DNA of 64,000 bases from Wenyingzhuangia sp. 2_MG-2023 (GTDB lineage: Bacteria > Bacteroidota > Bacteroidia > Flavobacteriales > Flavobacteriaceae): the NCBI RefSeq assembly GCF_030548295.1, contig NZ_JAUOSB010000004.1:62001-126000 (forward strand), in the 5' to 3' direction. Positions 1 through 9,226 of this stretch are shown here, one piece after another. The notes below the pieces were generated by a model. That model was not told the DNA's origin and did no database searches. It was given only the letters and a program-made list of their open reading frames with translations. Each line of letters opens with the position of its first letter. Within the stretch, counting starts at the first letter, position 1. Position numbers and translations under genes: made by a program.

Positions 1-1336
1 CAAAGGGACTAAAATCTGCTGGTGCTTCTTGATGATCTTTGATTACTGTCCATTCCTCTAGATTAAATTCTGAATTTGGTTTTGTAATACTAACATTTCT
101 ATACACTCTCCCATCAGTATATTCCCAGTCTTGTCCCGATCCATCTACAGCAACCTCTCCAAATATATCTACTACCACTTCGTTTTCATTGATCAAGGCA
201 TAAGCATCGTTCCCATTTCCATCCAACTGAGAATTTGTCAAACTTGGTTCTCTTCCAAAAGCGTCTTTAAAATTTAAATTGGCACTAGTGCTTTCTTTAT
301 TGTTTGCAATGATTAAAAATCCTTTTGCTTGTACAACCAATCCGGATAAAGAAATTTTAGACTCCGATGTTCCGTTGTTGTACCTAATTAGCGACCAACC
401 TTTCAAATCTACCGCTACATTTTCATGGTTGTACAATTCCACAAATCTAGAAAAAGAAGCATTTTCAGGATCTGCAATTTCCGTCATCAAAACATCTGGA
501 ATTTCAGTATTGCAATCCACATAACGACCTCTCTCTAACAAATCTTGAAATTGATTCAACACCAAAATAGGCTCATCATCAAAGTTGATGCTATAAATTG
601 CTTTTACATCCATCTGATAGTTTGGAATTTCTTCAGAAGCAAAATCAGAAAAATTACTCGTTTCTAACAAAATTGTGTCACGTCTAAAAGTCTCACAATA
701 CACCAACGTTCTTTTGCCATCAAAATCATCCGTAGGCAAACCTGCCAACACCATTCCAACTTGAGAACTTTTAAAATGTACATTTTCTATACTCACCAAC
801 GTGTTCAAATCTTTTGTAGTCAATTTAGCTATTGTCGTTTCTTTAGGAATTAAAGTTGCTATTTCTTCAAATTTTAAGATGTGTGTATCCAAATCAAATT
901 CAGAAATATCTTTGATGTACGTATTGCTAGGTTTCCCAATAGTCAGCAAATCATCACTTACGGTTCTTTTCAAACCCTCTAGATTGATAGCTATTTTTCT
1001 TCCTTTTGCGTATTTGGTACTTGTTGTAGACAAACCTACACGCACTCGCAATCCCATCCTAGGGTTGTCACTTCCTAAATCTGTTGCATTCTGAGTATTC
1101 TGAATATAAATTTCTTTGTAAAAATTACCCTGTTGATCGGTAGAAACCACGTACCCCGTGACCAATGTATCTCTTCCGATTTCATTGCTATGCAAATCAA
1201 ACAACTGCTGAAACGTAATCTCTGTCTTTTCAGAAATATCAGGATTGATTGTGGTCGTATTTATATTTTTATGATCAAAATCCTCTACACAAGAGAGCAG
1301 AAATATCAAAACAAAACCTATTGTATATTTTTTCAT
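1..1336 (-). CDS. DUF5689 and lamin-tail domain lipoprotein (partial)
   Basis: The reading frame opens with MKKYTIGFVLIFLLSC, a lipoprotein signal with the lipobox Cys at residue 16, and runs off the left edge after about 445 residues. Residues ~35-260 resemble DUF5689, a domain of surface lipoproteins in Bacteroidota. From about residue 281 there is a lamin-tail-like (LTD) domain, seen in the pattern TEIADPENASFSRFVELYN followed by VDLKGWSLI. LTD domains are common in secreted nucleases and phosphatases of this phylum. The start lies 12 bp after the stop of the TonB-dependent receptor, so the two form an operon. It is probably a surface lipoprotein that partners the receptor. Ligand unknown; the C-terminus is outside the window. 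Confidence 0.85.
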   Translation of the reverse strand, partial: MKKYTIGFVLIFLLSCVEDFDHKNINTTTINPDISEKTEITFQQLFDLHSNEIGRDTLVTGYVVSTDQQGNFYKEIYIQNTQNATDLGSDNPRMGLRVRVGLSTTSTKYAKGRKIAINLEGLKRTVSDDLLTIGKPSNTYIKDISEFDLDTHILKFEEIATLIPKETTIAKLTTKDLNTLVSIENVHFKSSQVGMVLAGLPTDDFDGKRTLVYCETFRRDTILLETSNFSDFASEEIPNYQMDVKAIYSINFDDEPILVLNQFQDLLERGRYVDCNTEIPDVLMTEIADPENASFSRFVELYNHENVAVDLKGWSLIRYNNGTSESKISLSGLVVQAKGFLIIANNKESTSANLNFKDAFGREPSLTNSQLDGNGNDAYALINENEVVVDIFGEVAVDGSGQDWEYTDGRVYRNVSITKPNSEFNLEEWTVIKDHQEAPADFSPF

Positions 1337-1348
1337 CGTTCTATTTTT

Positions 1349-3910
1349 TTAAAATGAGTAATACAATCCTGTAAAAAACGTTCTTCCATTCCCTACAAAA
1401 TACCGACTTCCAAACAGTGGCTGTTCTCTATTGTAATCATTCAATTGTTCGCTATAATTGGCAGCTCTACCACTGGCAAATCCACCTGTTCTGTAATTGA
1501 TTTCTAATAAATTTTGTACCGTCCAAAAAATACTCAAATACCCATGATCTCCCAATCTCCAAGATTTCCCTCCAGACAAATTGATCAAGGTAAAATTTTT
1601 CAACTTTTCCTGTTCTCTAAATTTGCTCACCAAGTTAGTGTCTAAATTCTCTATAAGATTTCCATTGATTTCATGTGTAAAATTACTGGTATAACGCAAA
1701 GGGGCAATATCTACATAATTGTTTCTAAAATGATTCACACTCAGTTTGATTCGCCAATAATTAGGATCGGTATAGGCCAAAAGAAATGAAAAAGCCTGTT
1801 GAGGACCTGCTGCTATTTTTTTATCTTTTACCATTGCCTTTCCAAAATCTTTTTCGCCGTTTACAAAACCCAAACGTTGTGCAGTGTCATCATCTTCTGT
1901 AAACAAACGTAAATTTGGATTGTTGTTATAAGTATATGTTCCCAAACCAATTACTCCTGTCAATTTTATAGAAGCATTCAAATCATAAGAAGCCCCAACT
2001 TCTGCACCTTTATATTTTTTCTCAATATTGTTCAAAACCTCTTGCACAAACAAGCTATTCTCATCCAACAAGTCTTCACTTTCTGGATTGTCTGTATTCT
2101 GAGTTCCAAACCCCTCAGCAAAATAAAAACCTGTTTCTGTAGCGTTGCTCTGCAAATTGTAATAACCCGTTAGTTTTACATTGTAGTTCAATCCTCTACG
2201 TATAAAACTCAATGAATTGGTCCACAAATTCTCTGTTTTTATATTGTCTAAAATTTTATTACTCACTCTAGCATTTGGAAACACCAATTTTACACTGGGT
2301 GATTTTTGCAAATATGCTGTTTTAAAATCCACCAAATTTCTTCCTGAAAATTTATACAATACACTAGCTTTGGCTTGCATTGCCAACAAATTAACTCTCT
2401 CACTTTTGCCTTCCGCATCTGCATAATTTTCATAATTGTACTTTCCATCTCTTTCATGGTTGGAATATGAAATACCAATAGCTTCTGAAACCTCTATTTT
2501 TTTCTCTTTCCAAACGGCTTGTAAAAACCCATGAACGTTGGAACTATTTATATTGTAATGGTATTTGAATCTATCTCCCTCTTGCACCACTCTATCAGGA
2601 TGATTCAAATCACTCTGTGCTAACGTAAAACTAGCCACATCTAAATAGCCGTTCCCTCCAAGTAAATCTATCACTTCTGCATAATTTTCAGAAGTCGTTT
2701 TTCGATAATCTACACTCGCATTTAATTGCCAACTCTCATTGATTTTTTTAGTCAAATTAGAATTGAACTGAAATCTTGTTTCGTCTCGTTTGTCGCTGTA
2801 CAATACATAAGCTGCTGGTTGATCTAAAGCTGCCATTTCTGCATTTGCTTCGTATAAAAAACTCCACTCTAACTGACCATTCCGAATAAATTGCTGCTCA
2901 TAATTGTAAACATTCTCGTAATCAACTGTATTTCTTGACAACCAATAACTCGGCAATTTTTGATAATACGCAGGATCGGGATTGGAACCCCCATTGTAAT
3001 CCAACCTAGAATAACCAATACTACCTGTTTGGTATAAGACTGTATTTTCCCATCGAGTTCTGTCTTCATCCTCATAAGTATGTGTCAACAAAAACAAAGG
3101 CTCTTCTACCTCTTTTACCCGAGCATTTCTTTTTTTGTCGTTTTGATATCCCCAATTCCCATTGTAACTATTGGATTTTAATCCAAACACTTCATTGGTG
3201 TAAGACCCTGCAACTCCCCTTCTATTGGGTGTATATAAGAAACTTGCTGTCAGACTATGTTTTGTATTTAAATATTTTTCTACACTCAACATCAAAGAAT
3301 TCGCATCGTAAAAAGTTCCCTCTCTATATCCTTGATTCCCCCATCTTCTACTTGCAGAAACCACATAAAACCAACTATTCGGCAAACTTCCTACATGACT
3401 TACAGAAGCTTTATTTTCATAAGACCTGTTGGAACGAGCATAAGAAACTCGTGTTCCCATTCTATATTTAGAAGCTCTAGTAGTCAATGAGTTCACTCCC
3501 AAAGCTCTTCCCATCGTTTTTTCTGAAACTCCCAGAGGCTCCGAAACATCTTGTGTCCTATAAATACCGTCTACACCTCCCCAATTGTTCCAAGCAGGTA
3601 CATCATCATACAATCTATTTTGATTGACACCATTCAATAAAAAAGTAACTTGATCGGAGCCCAAACCTCTAGCTCTGTAATAGACTCCTTGAAATTCAAA
3701 CCCAATTGTATTCAAATAAATATCATCCGAAGCGGAGAAAATTCCAGCAATATTGGCTACCTCACCACTTTCATCGTCTAAATCATCATCTGTTAAATTG
3801 ACCAAACTGAAAATATCTTTGCTTGCTTCTGCAGATTTTGGAATTGTATCTTGAGCATGTACCATTGCACAGAACATTCCTGCGCAAAAAAACTTACGAA
3901 CGAATACCAT
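1349..3910 (-). CDS. TonB-dependent outer-membrane receptor
   Basis: This 853-residue protein has an N-terminal signal peptide ending near MVHAQ, an acidic stretch, then a plug domain (about residues 40-170, with YRARGLGSDQVTFLLNGVNQ) and a long beta-barrel ending in YYSF, an aromatic-terminal strand typical of outer-membrane proteins. It lacks the N-terminal carboxypeptidase-regulatory-like domain of SusC proteins and no SusD follows, so it is not a typical glycan transporter. TonB-dependent receptors import large or scarce ligands using ExbB/ExbD/TonB energy. It is followed by the DUF5689/LTD lipoprotein and is divergent from a secreted EEP-family phosphodiesterase 54 bp away. Substrate is unknown; nucleic-acid fragments or phosphate esters are an inference from context only. 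Confidence 0.9.
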   Translation of the reverse strand: MVFVRKFFCAGMFCAMVHAQDTIPKSAEASKDIFSLVNLTDDDLDDESGEVANIAGIFSASDDIYLNTIGFEFQGVYYRARGLGSDQVTFLLNGVNQNRLYDDVPAWNNWGGVDGIYRTQDVSEPLGVSEKTMGRALGVNSLTTRASKYRMGTRVSYARSNRSYENKASVSHVGSLPNSWFYVVSASRRWGNQGYREGTFYDANSLMLSVEKYLNTKHSLTASFLYTPNRRGVAGSYTNEVFGLKSNSYNGNWGYQNDKKRNARVKEVEEPLFLLTHTYEDEDRTRWENTVLYQTGSIGYSRLDYNGGSNPDPAYYQKLPSYWLSRNTVDYENVYNYEQQFIRNGQLEWSFLYEANAEMAALDQPAAYVLYSDKRDETRFQFNSNLTKKINESWQLNASVDYRKTTSENYAEVIDLLGGNGYLDVASFTLAQSDLNHPDRVVQEGDRFKYHYNINSSNVHGFLQAVWKEKKIEVSEAIGISYSNHERDGKYNYENYADAEGKSERVNLLAMQAKASVLYKFSGRNLVDFKTAYLQKSPSVKLVFPNARVSNKILDNIKTENLWTNSLSFIRRGLNYNVKLTGYYNLQSNATETGFYFAEGFGTQNTDNPESEDLLDENSLFVQEVLNNIEKKYKGAEVGASYDLNASIKLTGVIGLGTYTYNNNPNLRLFTEDDDTAQRLGFVNGEKDFGKAMVKDKKIAAGPQQAFSFLLAYTDPNYWRIKLSVNHFRNNYVDIAPLRYTSNFTHEINGNLIENLDTNLVSKFREQEKLKNFTLINLSGGKSWRLGDHGYLSIFWTVQNLLEINYRTGGFASGRAANYSEQLNDYNREQPLFGSRYFVGNGRTFFTGLYYSF

Positions 3911-3964
3911 AAAAAATTATTGAAAAGTTAGAAAATAGCTATTTTTTTTATTAATTTATGAATT

Positions 3965-5023
3965 ATGTTACACAAAAACAACTTATTAGCCATCTTATAC
4001 ATTTCTTTTTGTTTGAACACCAGTATGTTTGGGCAAAAATCCTATGCCATTCATACGGTGGCTTTTTACAATCTTGAAAATCTTTTTGACACCATTAACG
4101 ATGTTACCAAAAAAGATGAATTGAGTCCTATGATGGAAATAAAATCCAATCGGAAATTTATCTATCAAGACAAACTTTCAAAGTTAGCCTCTGTTTTAAC
4201 CAAAATTGGTAGTGAGCAAAATTTCTTGCCTCCTGCGGTTATTGGAGTGGCAGAAGTAGAAAACAGAAAAGTTTTGGAAGATTTGATTGCCACTGCTCCT
4301 CTAAACAAATATCCTTATGATATTATTCATTACGACTCACCAGACCAACGAGGAATTGATGTGGCTCTTTTGTACAACAAAGATATTTTTAGACCTACAC
4401 ATAGCGAATCTATTGATGTTCGACTCTATAAAGACGGTTATAAAGTAGACACCCGAGATATTTTACAAATAAGTGGCTACCTGACCAACGAAAAAGTTCA
4501 TTTGATTGTAAACCATTGGCCCTCTAGACGTGGTGGGGCTAAAAAAAGTAGTATTCTAAGAGAGAATGTGGCTCGAAAAGATTTGTACATTTTAGAAAAA
4601 ATTAGAAAGCAAGAACCAGAAGCTAAAGTTATTTTTATGGGAGATTTTAACGACAATCCTACCGACAAAAGTTTTAAAAAGGTTTTAAAAACTGAAAAAT
4701 CAAAGAAGAAAGTTAAAAAAGGGGAGCTTTACAATCCTTTTGAAAATATGTTTCGAAAAGGCTACAACACACTTACTTATAGAGGTGAGATGTTTTTGTT
4801 TGATCAACTTTTTTTCACTGATAATTTTATAAAAAACACTAACAAGCCATCAACTTTTAAATTTTACAAGGCAGGTATTTACAACCCTAGTTACATGACC
4901 TTACAAAAAGGAAAATACAAAGGAAGCCCCAAAAGAAGTTTTTCTGGAGGTAGCTATCTCGGTGGTTATAGCGACCATTATCCCGTATACATCTATTTGT
5001 TGCAAGAAATCTCCCCAAATTAA
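3965..5023 (+). CDS. Secreted endonuclease/exonuclease/phosphatase family protein
   Basis: The 352-residue protein starts with a signal peptide (cleavage near MFGQ) followed by the EEP fold. Motifs visible in order are FYNLENLFD near the start, GVAEVENR (metal-binding Glu), the NHWPSRRGG segment, FMGDFNDNP (catalytic Asp/Asn) and the terminal YSDHYPV with the catalytic His. The family cleaves phosphodiester or phosphomonoester bonds in nucleic acids, inositol phosphates or phospholipids using Mg2+. Export and a neighbouring receptor/LTD lipoprotein suggest extracellular nucleic-acid or phosphate-ester breakdown, but the true substrate cannot be read from the sequence. It lies divergent from the receptor with a 54-bp gap. 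Confidence 0.87.
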   Translation: MLHKNNLLAILYISFCLNTSMFGQKSYAIHTVAFYNLENLFDTINDVTKKDELSPMMEIKSNRKFIYQDKLSKLASVLTKIGSEQNFLPPAVIGVAEVENRKVLEDLIATAPLNKYPYDIIHYDSPDQRGIDVALLYNKDIFRPTHSESIDVRLYKDGYKVDTRDILQISGYLTNEKVHLIVNHWPSRRGGAKKSSILRENVARKDLYILEKIRKQEPEAKVIFMGDFNDNPTDKSFKKVLKTEKSKKKVKKGELYNPFENMFRKGYNTLTYRGEMFLFDQLFFTDNFIKNTNKPSTFKFYKAGIYNPSYMTLQKGKYKGSPKRSFSGGSYLGGYSDHYPVYIYLLQEISPN

Positions 5024-5047
5024 GACAAGATATTTAGCATTCTAAAG

Positions 5048-5055
5048 TATCTTTG
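5048..5055 (+). promoter_or_regulatory. TAnnTTTG -7 element of tsaB
   Basis: TATCTTTG matches the Bacteroidota consensus TAnnTTTG exactly and lies 18 bp upstream of the tsaB ATG, implying a very short 5' leader. No convincing -33 element was recognised. Confidence 0.5.
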
Positions 5056-5072
5056 TTAAAAATTTATGGAAC

Positions 5073-5747
5073 ATGGCTCTGATTCTTAACATAGAAACTT
5101 CAACTAAAAACTGCTCTGTTAGCATTGCGAAAGAGGGAACGTGTATTGCGCTCAAAGAAGAGAACAATGGTAATTACTCACATGCAGAAAAACTACATGT
5201 TTTTATAGAAGACATCTTAAAAGAACAACAATTAAAAATTTCTGATTTGGATGCCATTGCCGTTGGAAAAGGGCCTGGATCTTATACAGGACTTAGAATT
5301 GGTGTTTCTACAGCTAAAGGACTTGCTTATGCTGCAGACATTCCTTTGATTGCTATTGATACCTTAAAAGCACTGGCAAAAAGCATCACTATTGAAAAAG
5401 GATTGATTGTTCCAATGATTGATGCCAGAAGACTAGAAGTTTACAGTATTATTTTTGATGCAAATTTTGATTTGGTTAGAGATGTAGAAGCTCAAATTAT
5501 TGACGAAACTTCTTTTAAAACTTACTTTGATGCAAACCAAACACTTTATTTTTTAGGTGATGGGGCTGCAAAATGCAAATCGATATTGACAGATTCTAAT
5601 GCTGTGTTTATTGATGACCACTTTCCTTCTACCCAAGAAATGTGTGCTCTGGCTGAGCTAAAGTTTAAAGACAAAGCCTTTGAAGACACCGCTTATTTTG
5701 AGCCTTTTTACCTCAAAGATTTTATGGTAACACCTTCTAAAAAATAA
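5073..5747 (+). CDS. tsaB: tRNA threonylcarbamoyladenosine biosynthesis protein TsaB
   Basis: This 224-residue protein is the size usual for TsaB. It opens with LILNIETSTKNCSVSIAKEG, the ASKHA-fold first motif, and has the family signature AVGKGPGSYTGLRIGVSTAKGL near residue 65. TsaB is the non-catalytic scaffold that binds TsaD and TsaE in making t6A at position 37 of ANN-decoding tRNAs in the cytoplasm. It has its own -7 element and ends at a bidirectional hairpin shared with the convergent MscS gene. Metal-binding His residues of TsaD are absent, which supports TsaB rather than TsaD. Confidence 0.95.
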   Translation: MALILNIETSTKNCSVSIAKEGTCIALKEENNGNYSHAEKLHVFIEDILKEQQLKISDLDAIAVGKGPGSYTGLRIGVSTAKGLAYAADIPLIAIDTLKALAKSITIEKGLIVPMIDARRLEVYSIIFDANFDLVRDVEAQIIDETSFKTYFDANQTLYFLGDGAAKCKSILTDSNAVFIDDHFPSTQEMCALAELKFKDKAFEDTAYFEPFYLKDFMVTPSKK

Positions 5748-5748
5748 A

Positions 5749-5776
5749 AAAAGCATTGTTTGAAACAATGCTTTTT
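5749..5776. terminator. Bidirectional terminator between tsaB and mscS-like gene
   Basis: A 12-bp stem (AAAGCATTGTTT with its complement) with a 3-nt loop is flanked by A-runs on the left and T-runs on the right, so it can end transcription in both directions between two convergent genes. Confidence 0.85.
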
Positions 5777-5796
5777 ACTGTGTTTTATAAAATTTC

Positions 5797-6621
5797 TTAA
5801 TTCTGATTGGTCACATATACCTCTCTTTGTGGAAAAGGAATTTTGATACCTGCATTGTCCAATGCAATCTTGCAATTTTCCAAAGTACCAAAATACACAT
5901 CCCAATAATTTTCTGGAGTTGCAAAAGGTCTTACGGCCAAATCTACACTGCTTTCTCCCAAAGAAGAAACATTCACAGAAGGAGCAGGAATTTTTAACAC
6001 TTTAGGATCCGCTAACATTACTTCTTCTAGAATCTTTTTAGCCAATTTTATATCAGCATCGTACGCAATCCCAATGGTCAAATCTACTCTTAGCTGACCT
6101 TCTTCCGTATAATTTTTAATATTTCCATTAGACAACGGTCCGTTTGGAATGATGACTAATTTGTTTTGAGGTGTGACAATTTTGGTTACAAAAATCTGAA
6201 TCTCTTTCACCACTCCTAACTCACCCTGAGCCTCTATCAAATCATCCACTTTAAAAGGTTTGAACAACATGATTAGTGCTCCACCTGCAAAATTCCCCAA
6301 AGCCCCTTGCAAAGCCAAACCTACAGCCAAACCAGCAGCACCTAAAATTGCAATAAAAGAAGTAGTTGCAATTCCCAACTGTCCTAAAATGGTGATTCCC
6401 AACAACACCTTTAAAACCCAATTCAACAGATTTCCTAAAAATTTCTGAAGAGACAATTCAATTTTAGACTTGTGAAATATCCCCATGATCACTTTGTCAA
6501 TCTTTTTTATCAACCATAATCCTATGATTAACAACAGAACGGCTGTGGTAATTTTTACTGCGTATTCTGTAACAATTGGTAAATACTCTGTTACCAATCC
6601 TTTAAAATCTATTTCTTCCAT
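5797..6621 (-). CDS. MscS-family mechanosensitive channel
   Basis: The 274-residue protein has three hydrophobic segments (about residues 20-40, 65-85 and 90-115). The third carries the Gly/Ala-rich pore helix ILGAAGLAVGLALQGALGNFAGGALIM that marks MscS channels. A beta-domain (FKPFKVDDLIEAQGELGVVKEI) and an alpha/beta C-terminal domain follow. This small MscS type opens in the inner membrane when membrane tension rises after hypo-osmotic shock and releases solutes. It stands alone, convergent with tsaB and divergent from the phosphate transporter. Its size matches MscS itself (about 286 residues). Confidence 0.93.
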   Translation of the reverse strand: MEEIDFKGLVTEYLPIVTEYAVKITTAVLLLIIGLWLIKKIDKVIMGIFHKSKIELSLQKFLGNLLNWVLKVLLGITILGQLGIATTSFIAILGAAGLAVGLALQGALGNFAGGALIMLFKPFKVDDLIEAQGELGVVKEIQIFVTKIVTPQNKLVIIPNGPLSNGNIKNYTEEGQLRVDLTIGIAYDADIKLAKKILEEVMLADPKVLKIPAPSVNVSSLGESSVDLAVRPFATPENYWDVYFGTLENCKIALDNAGIKIPFPQREVYVTNQN

Positions 6622-6753
6622 AATTAAATATTTATTTAGTTGCTACTAAAATTAACAATTCCCTGCCCATCACAATGTTAAAACTCATTTTTTTAAGGTG
6701 AAATCTAATGAAAATAGTAATGTTAACTTAACAATAACAATGTTGAACTTAAA

Positions 6754-6761
6754 TACTTTTG
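6754..6761 (+). promoter_or_regulatory. TAnnTTTG -7 element of phosphate transporter gene
   Basis: TACTTTTG matches TAnnTTTG exactly and sits 27 bp upstream of the ATG at 6788. No PHO-box-like repeat was recognised around it. Confidence 0.5.
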
Positions 6762-6787
6762 TAACGTTTTAAACTTAAACATATATA

Positions 6788-9064
6788 ATGGACGATATAT
6801 ACATTTTAATGGTTGTCGCACTTGCATTACTAGCCGTTATTGACTTGGTAGTTGGAGTAAGCAATGACGCTGTAAACTTTTTGAATTCAGCAATTGGTTC
6901 AAAAGCGATTCCAATTAAAAAGATAATGATGATTGCCAGTCTAGGGGTTTTAGCCGGTGCGCTTTCTTCTAGTGGTATGATGGAAGTTGCACGTAAAGGG
7001 ATTTTTGTTCCAAGCCAATTTCAATTTCACGAAATCATGTACATTTTTATGGCCGTGATGATTACCGATATTATTTTATTGGACGTCTTTAACACCTTGG
7101 GAATGCCAACATCTACAACAGTATCTATTGTATTTGAATTGCTTGGATCTGCTGTTACCATTTCTATCATCAAAATTTTAGGAAACGATGCACAAACCAT
7201 GCAAGACATATGGTCCTATATCAACCATCAGACGGCAGTAACTATTATACTAGGAATTTTACTCTCTGTTGTGGTTGCGTTTAGTGTGGGAGCTATTGTA
7301 CAATTTGCTTCTAGATTGGTTTATTCTTTTAATATTGATGAAAGGCCTAACTACATAAGTGCTATTTTTGGTGGTCTTTCTATCACATCTATCACCTATT
7401 TCATCATTATCAAAGGGATGAAAGGAACAAGTTTTTACAATGAAATCAAACACATTATCAACGATAATACTTTAGAAATTTTAGGAATTGCCTTCATTAT
7501 TTGGTCACTGATTTCTTTCTTTATCATTTCTGTTTTCAAAGTCAATATTTTAAAAATAATCATTGCGATAGGAACTTTCTCTTTAGCCATGGCCTTTGCA
7601 GGAAATGATTTGGTAAACTTTATTGGTGTGCCTATTGCTGCTTGGAACTCTTACGAAATCTGGTCTGTTTCTGGAATTCCAGCAGAGAACTTCTCTATGG
7701 GAATTTTAGCAGAAAAAGTACCTTCTAACAATTACCTACTTATTTTAGCGGGAATCATTATGGTTGTTACTTTGTGGTTTTCTAAGAAAGCGAGATTGGT
7801 TATTGAAACAGGTGTCAATTTATCGAGACAAGGAGATGGTCATGAAAAATTCAAACCAAACTCTGCTTCTCGTGCCATTGTAAGAACTGGAATTACTATC
7901 AACAATCTGTACACCAAAGTAGTTCCTCAAAAGACTTTGGATTATGTAGATACTAAATTTAGCAAACCAAAATTAGAATTTACAAGAACTGAAATCAAAG
8001 ACATTCCAGCTTTTGATATGGTTAGAGCTGCTGTAAACTTGGTAGTAGCAGGAATCTTAATTTCTATAGGAACGTCTTTAAAACTGCCTTTATCTACTAC
8101 TTATGTAACTTTTATGGTTGCTATGGGTACTTCTTTGGCTGATAGAGCTTGGGGTAGAGAAAGCGCTGTATATAGAATTGCGGGAGTATTGAGCGTTATT
8201 GGTGGTTGGTTTTTAACCGCTATTGTTGCTTTTTCTGCTGCAGCTGTAATTGCTTATCTAATTTATTTAGGAAGCATCGTGACCGTCGGAATTTTATTGA
8301 CCTTAATTTTAGTTCTCTTAGGTAAAAGCTACCTATTCAAAAAAGGTTCTAACAAAGAAGAAGAAGTTGCCCTACAAATTGCCAAAGAAAAAGAAACTAT
8401 TGACACTATTAGCGGCGTGATCAAAGATAGCTCTGACAAGATACATGAAGTAACCAGGAGAGTTATGAAACTATACAGTAATGTAATTGATAGTTTGATC
8501 AATGAAAACCTAGACAACCTTCGTAAAAACGACAAGTCCGTTAGAAAATTAAACGAAGACATGGAGTCTTTGAGATCTAATGTTTTCTATTTTATCAAAT
8601 CGTTGAATGACAATTCCGTATTGGCAAGTAAATTTTACATTGTCTCGTTAGAATACATTCAAGATGTTGCTCAATCTGTAGAATACATTTCTAAAATTAG
8701 TTTTCAACACGTTCACAACAATCACAAAAAACTAAAGAAAGAACAAATCAAAGACTTAAAGGCTACCGAAGAACAAATGAAAATTGTTTTTAGTCAAATG
8801 TTGGTTTTCTTTGAAACGGTTGATTTTGACAAATTACCAAGTATCATTAACAATCAACAAAACTTGTTGAACAAAGTTTCTAAATCCGTAGAAGAACAGA
8901 TTCAACGAATTAGAACTACAGAAACTTCAGCTAAAAATAGTACGCTATATTTTGGTATTATTTTAGAAACAAAAGATTTGGTTTCTGCATTGATCAATTT
9001 ATCATTGCAATACCAAAGTCATTATACCGACACCAAAACCATTGAAGATAAAATTACTTTCTAA
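6788..9064 (+). CDS. Inorganic phosphate transporter (Pit) with C-terminal PhoU-like domain
   Basis: The 758-residue protein has an N-terminal Pit/PHO-4 transporter part (to about residue 520) with many membrane helices and both signature repeats: GVSNDAVNFLNSAIGSKAI near the start and, in the second half, LKLPLSTTYVTFMVAMGTSLADRAWG. The C-terminal ~230 residues (from about 525) are soluble, helical and charged, like the DUF47/PhoU-related proteins that are usually encoded separately beside pit. The protein likely imports phosphate using a cation gradient, with the fused tail acting as regulator. It is a single-gene unit with its own -7 element and a strong terminator at 9087-9124. Confidence 0.92.
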   Translation: MDDIYILMVVALALLAVIDLVVGVSNDAVNFLNSAIGSKAIPIKKIMMIASLGVLAGALSSSGMMEVARKGIFVPSQFQFHEIMYIFMAVMITDIILLDVFNTLGMPTSTTVSIVFELLGSAVTISIIKILGNDAQTMQDIWSYINHQTAVTIILGILLSVVVAFSVGAIVQFASRLVYSFNIDERPNYISAIFGGLSITSITYFIIIKGMKGTSFYNEIKHIINDNTLEILGIAFIIWSLISFFIISVFKVNILKIIIAIGTFSLAMAFAGNDLVNFIGVPIAAWNSYEIWSVSGIPAENFSMGILAEKVPSNNYLLILAGIIMVVTLWFSKKARLVIETGVNLSRQGDGHEKFKPNSASRAIVRTGITINNLYTKVVPQKTLDYVDTKFSKPKLEFTRTEIKDIPAFDMVRAAVNLVVAGILISIGTSLKLPLSTTYVTFMVAMGTSLADRAWGRESAVYRIAGVLSVIGGWFLTAIVAFSAAAVIAYLIYLGSIVTVGILLTLILVLLGKSYLFKKGSNKEEEVALQIAKEKETIDTISGVIKDSSDKIHEVTRRVMKLYSNVIDSLINENLDNLRKNDKSVRKLNEDMESLRSNVFYFIKSLNDNSVLASKFYIVSLEYIQDVAQSVEYISKISFQHVHNNHKKLKKEQIKDLKATEEQMKIVFSQMLVFFETVDFDKLPSIINNQQNLLNKVSKSVEEQIQRIRTTETSAKNSTLYFGIILETKDLVSALINLSLQYQSHYTDTKTIEDKITF

Positions 9065-9086
9065 ACATAGAAAAGAATTTTGCAGC

Positions 9087-9124
9087 AAAAAAACTCCATC
9101 ATAATTATATGATGGAGTTTTTTT
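9087..9124 (+). terminator. Terminator of the phosphate transporter gene
   Basis: A 13-bp stem (AAACTCCATCATA and its complement) with a 4-nt loop is followed by a run of about nine T on the plus strand, 23 bp after the stop codon. Confidence 0.9.
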
Positions 9125-9166
9125 TTAAGCTTGTTGTTAGCTTACATCTATTAAAAACTTATTACA

Positions 9167-9203
9167 TAAAAAAGTCCATCTTGTAAAACACAAGATGGAC
9201 TTT
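9167..9203 (-). terminator. Terminator of the aminotransferase/desaturase operon
   Basis: A 14-bp stem (AAAGTCCATCTTGT and its complement, 5-nt loop) is followed on the minus strand by a T-run encoded by the A-run at 9167-9173. It lies just past the stop of the minus-strand aminotransferase gene. Confidence 0.88.
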
Positions 9204-9226
9204 TGTTAATGACGCTAGTATAATAA

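Noticed and set aside
6260-6448. Plus-strand open frame opposite the MscS gene
   Set aside because: It is the complement of the pore-helix codons and has a low-complexity KAPAKP composition.
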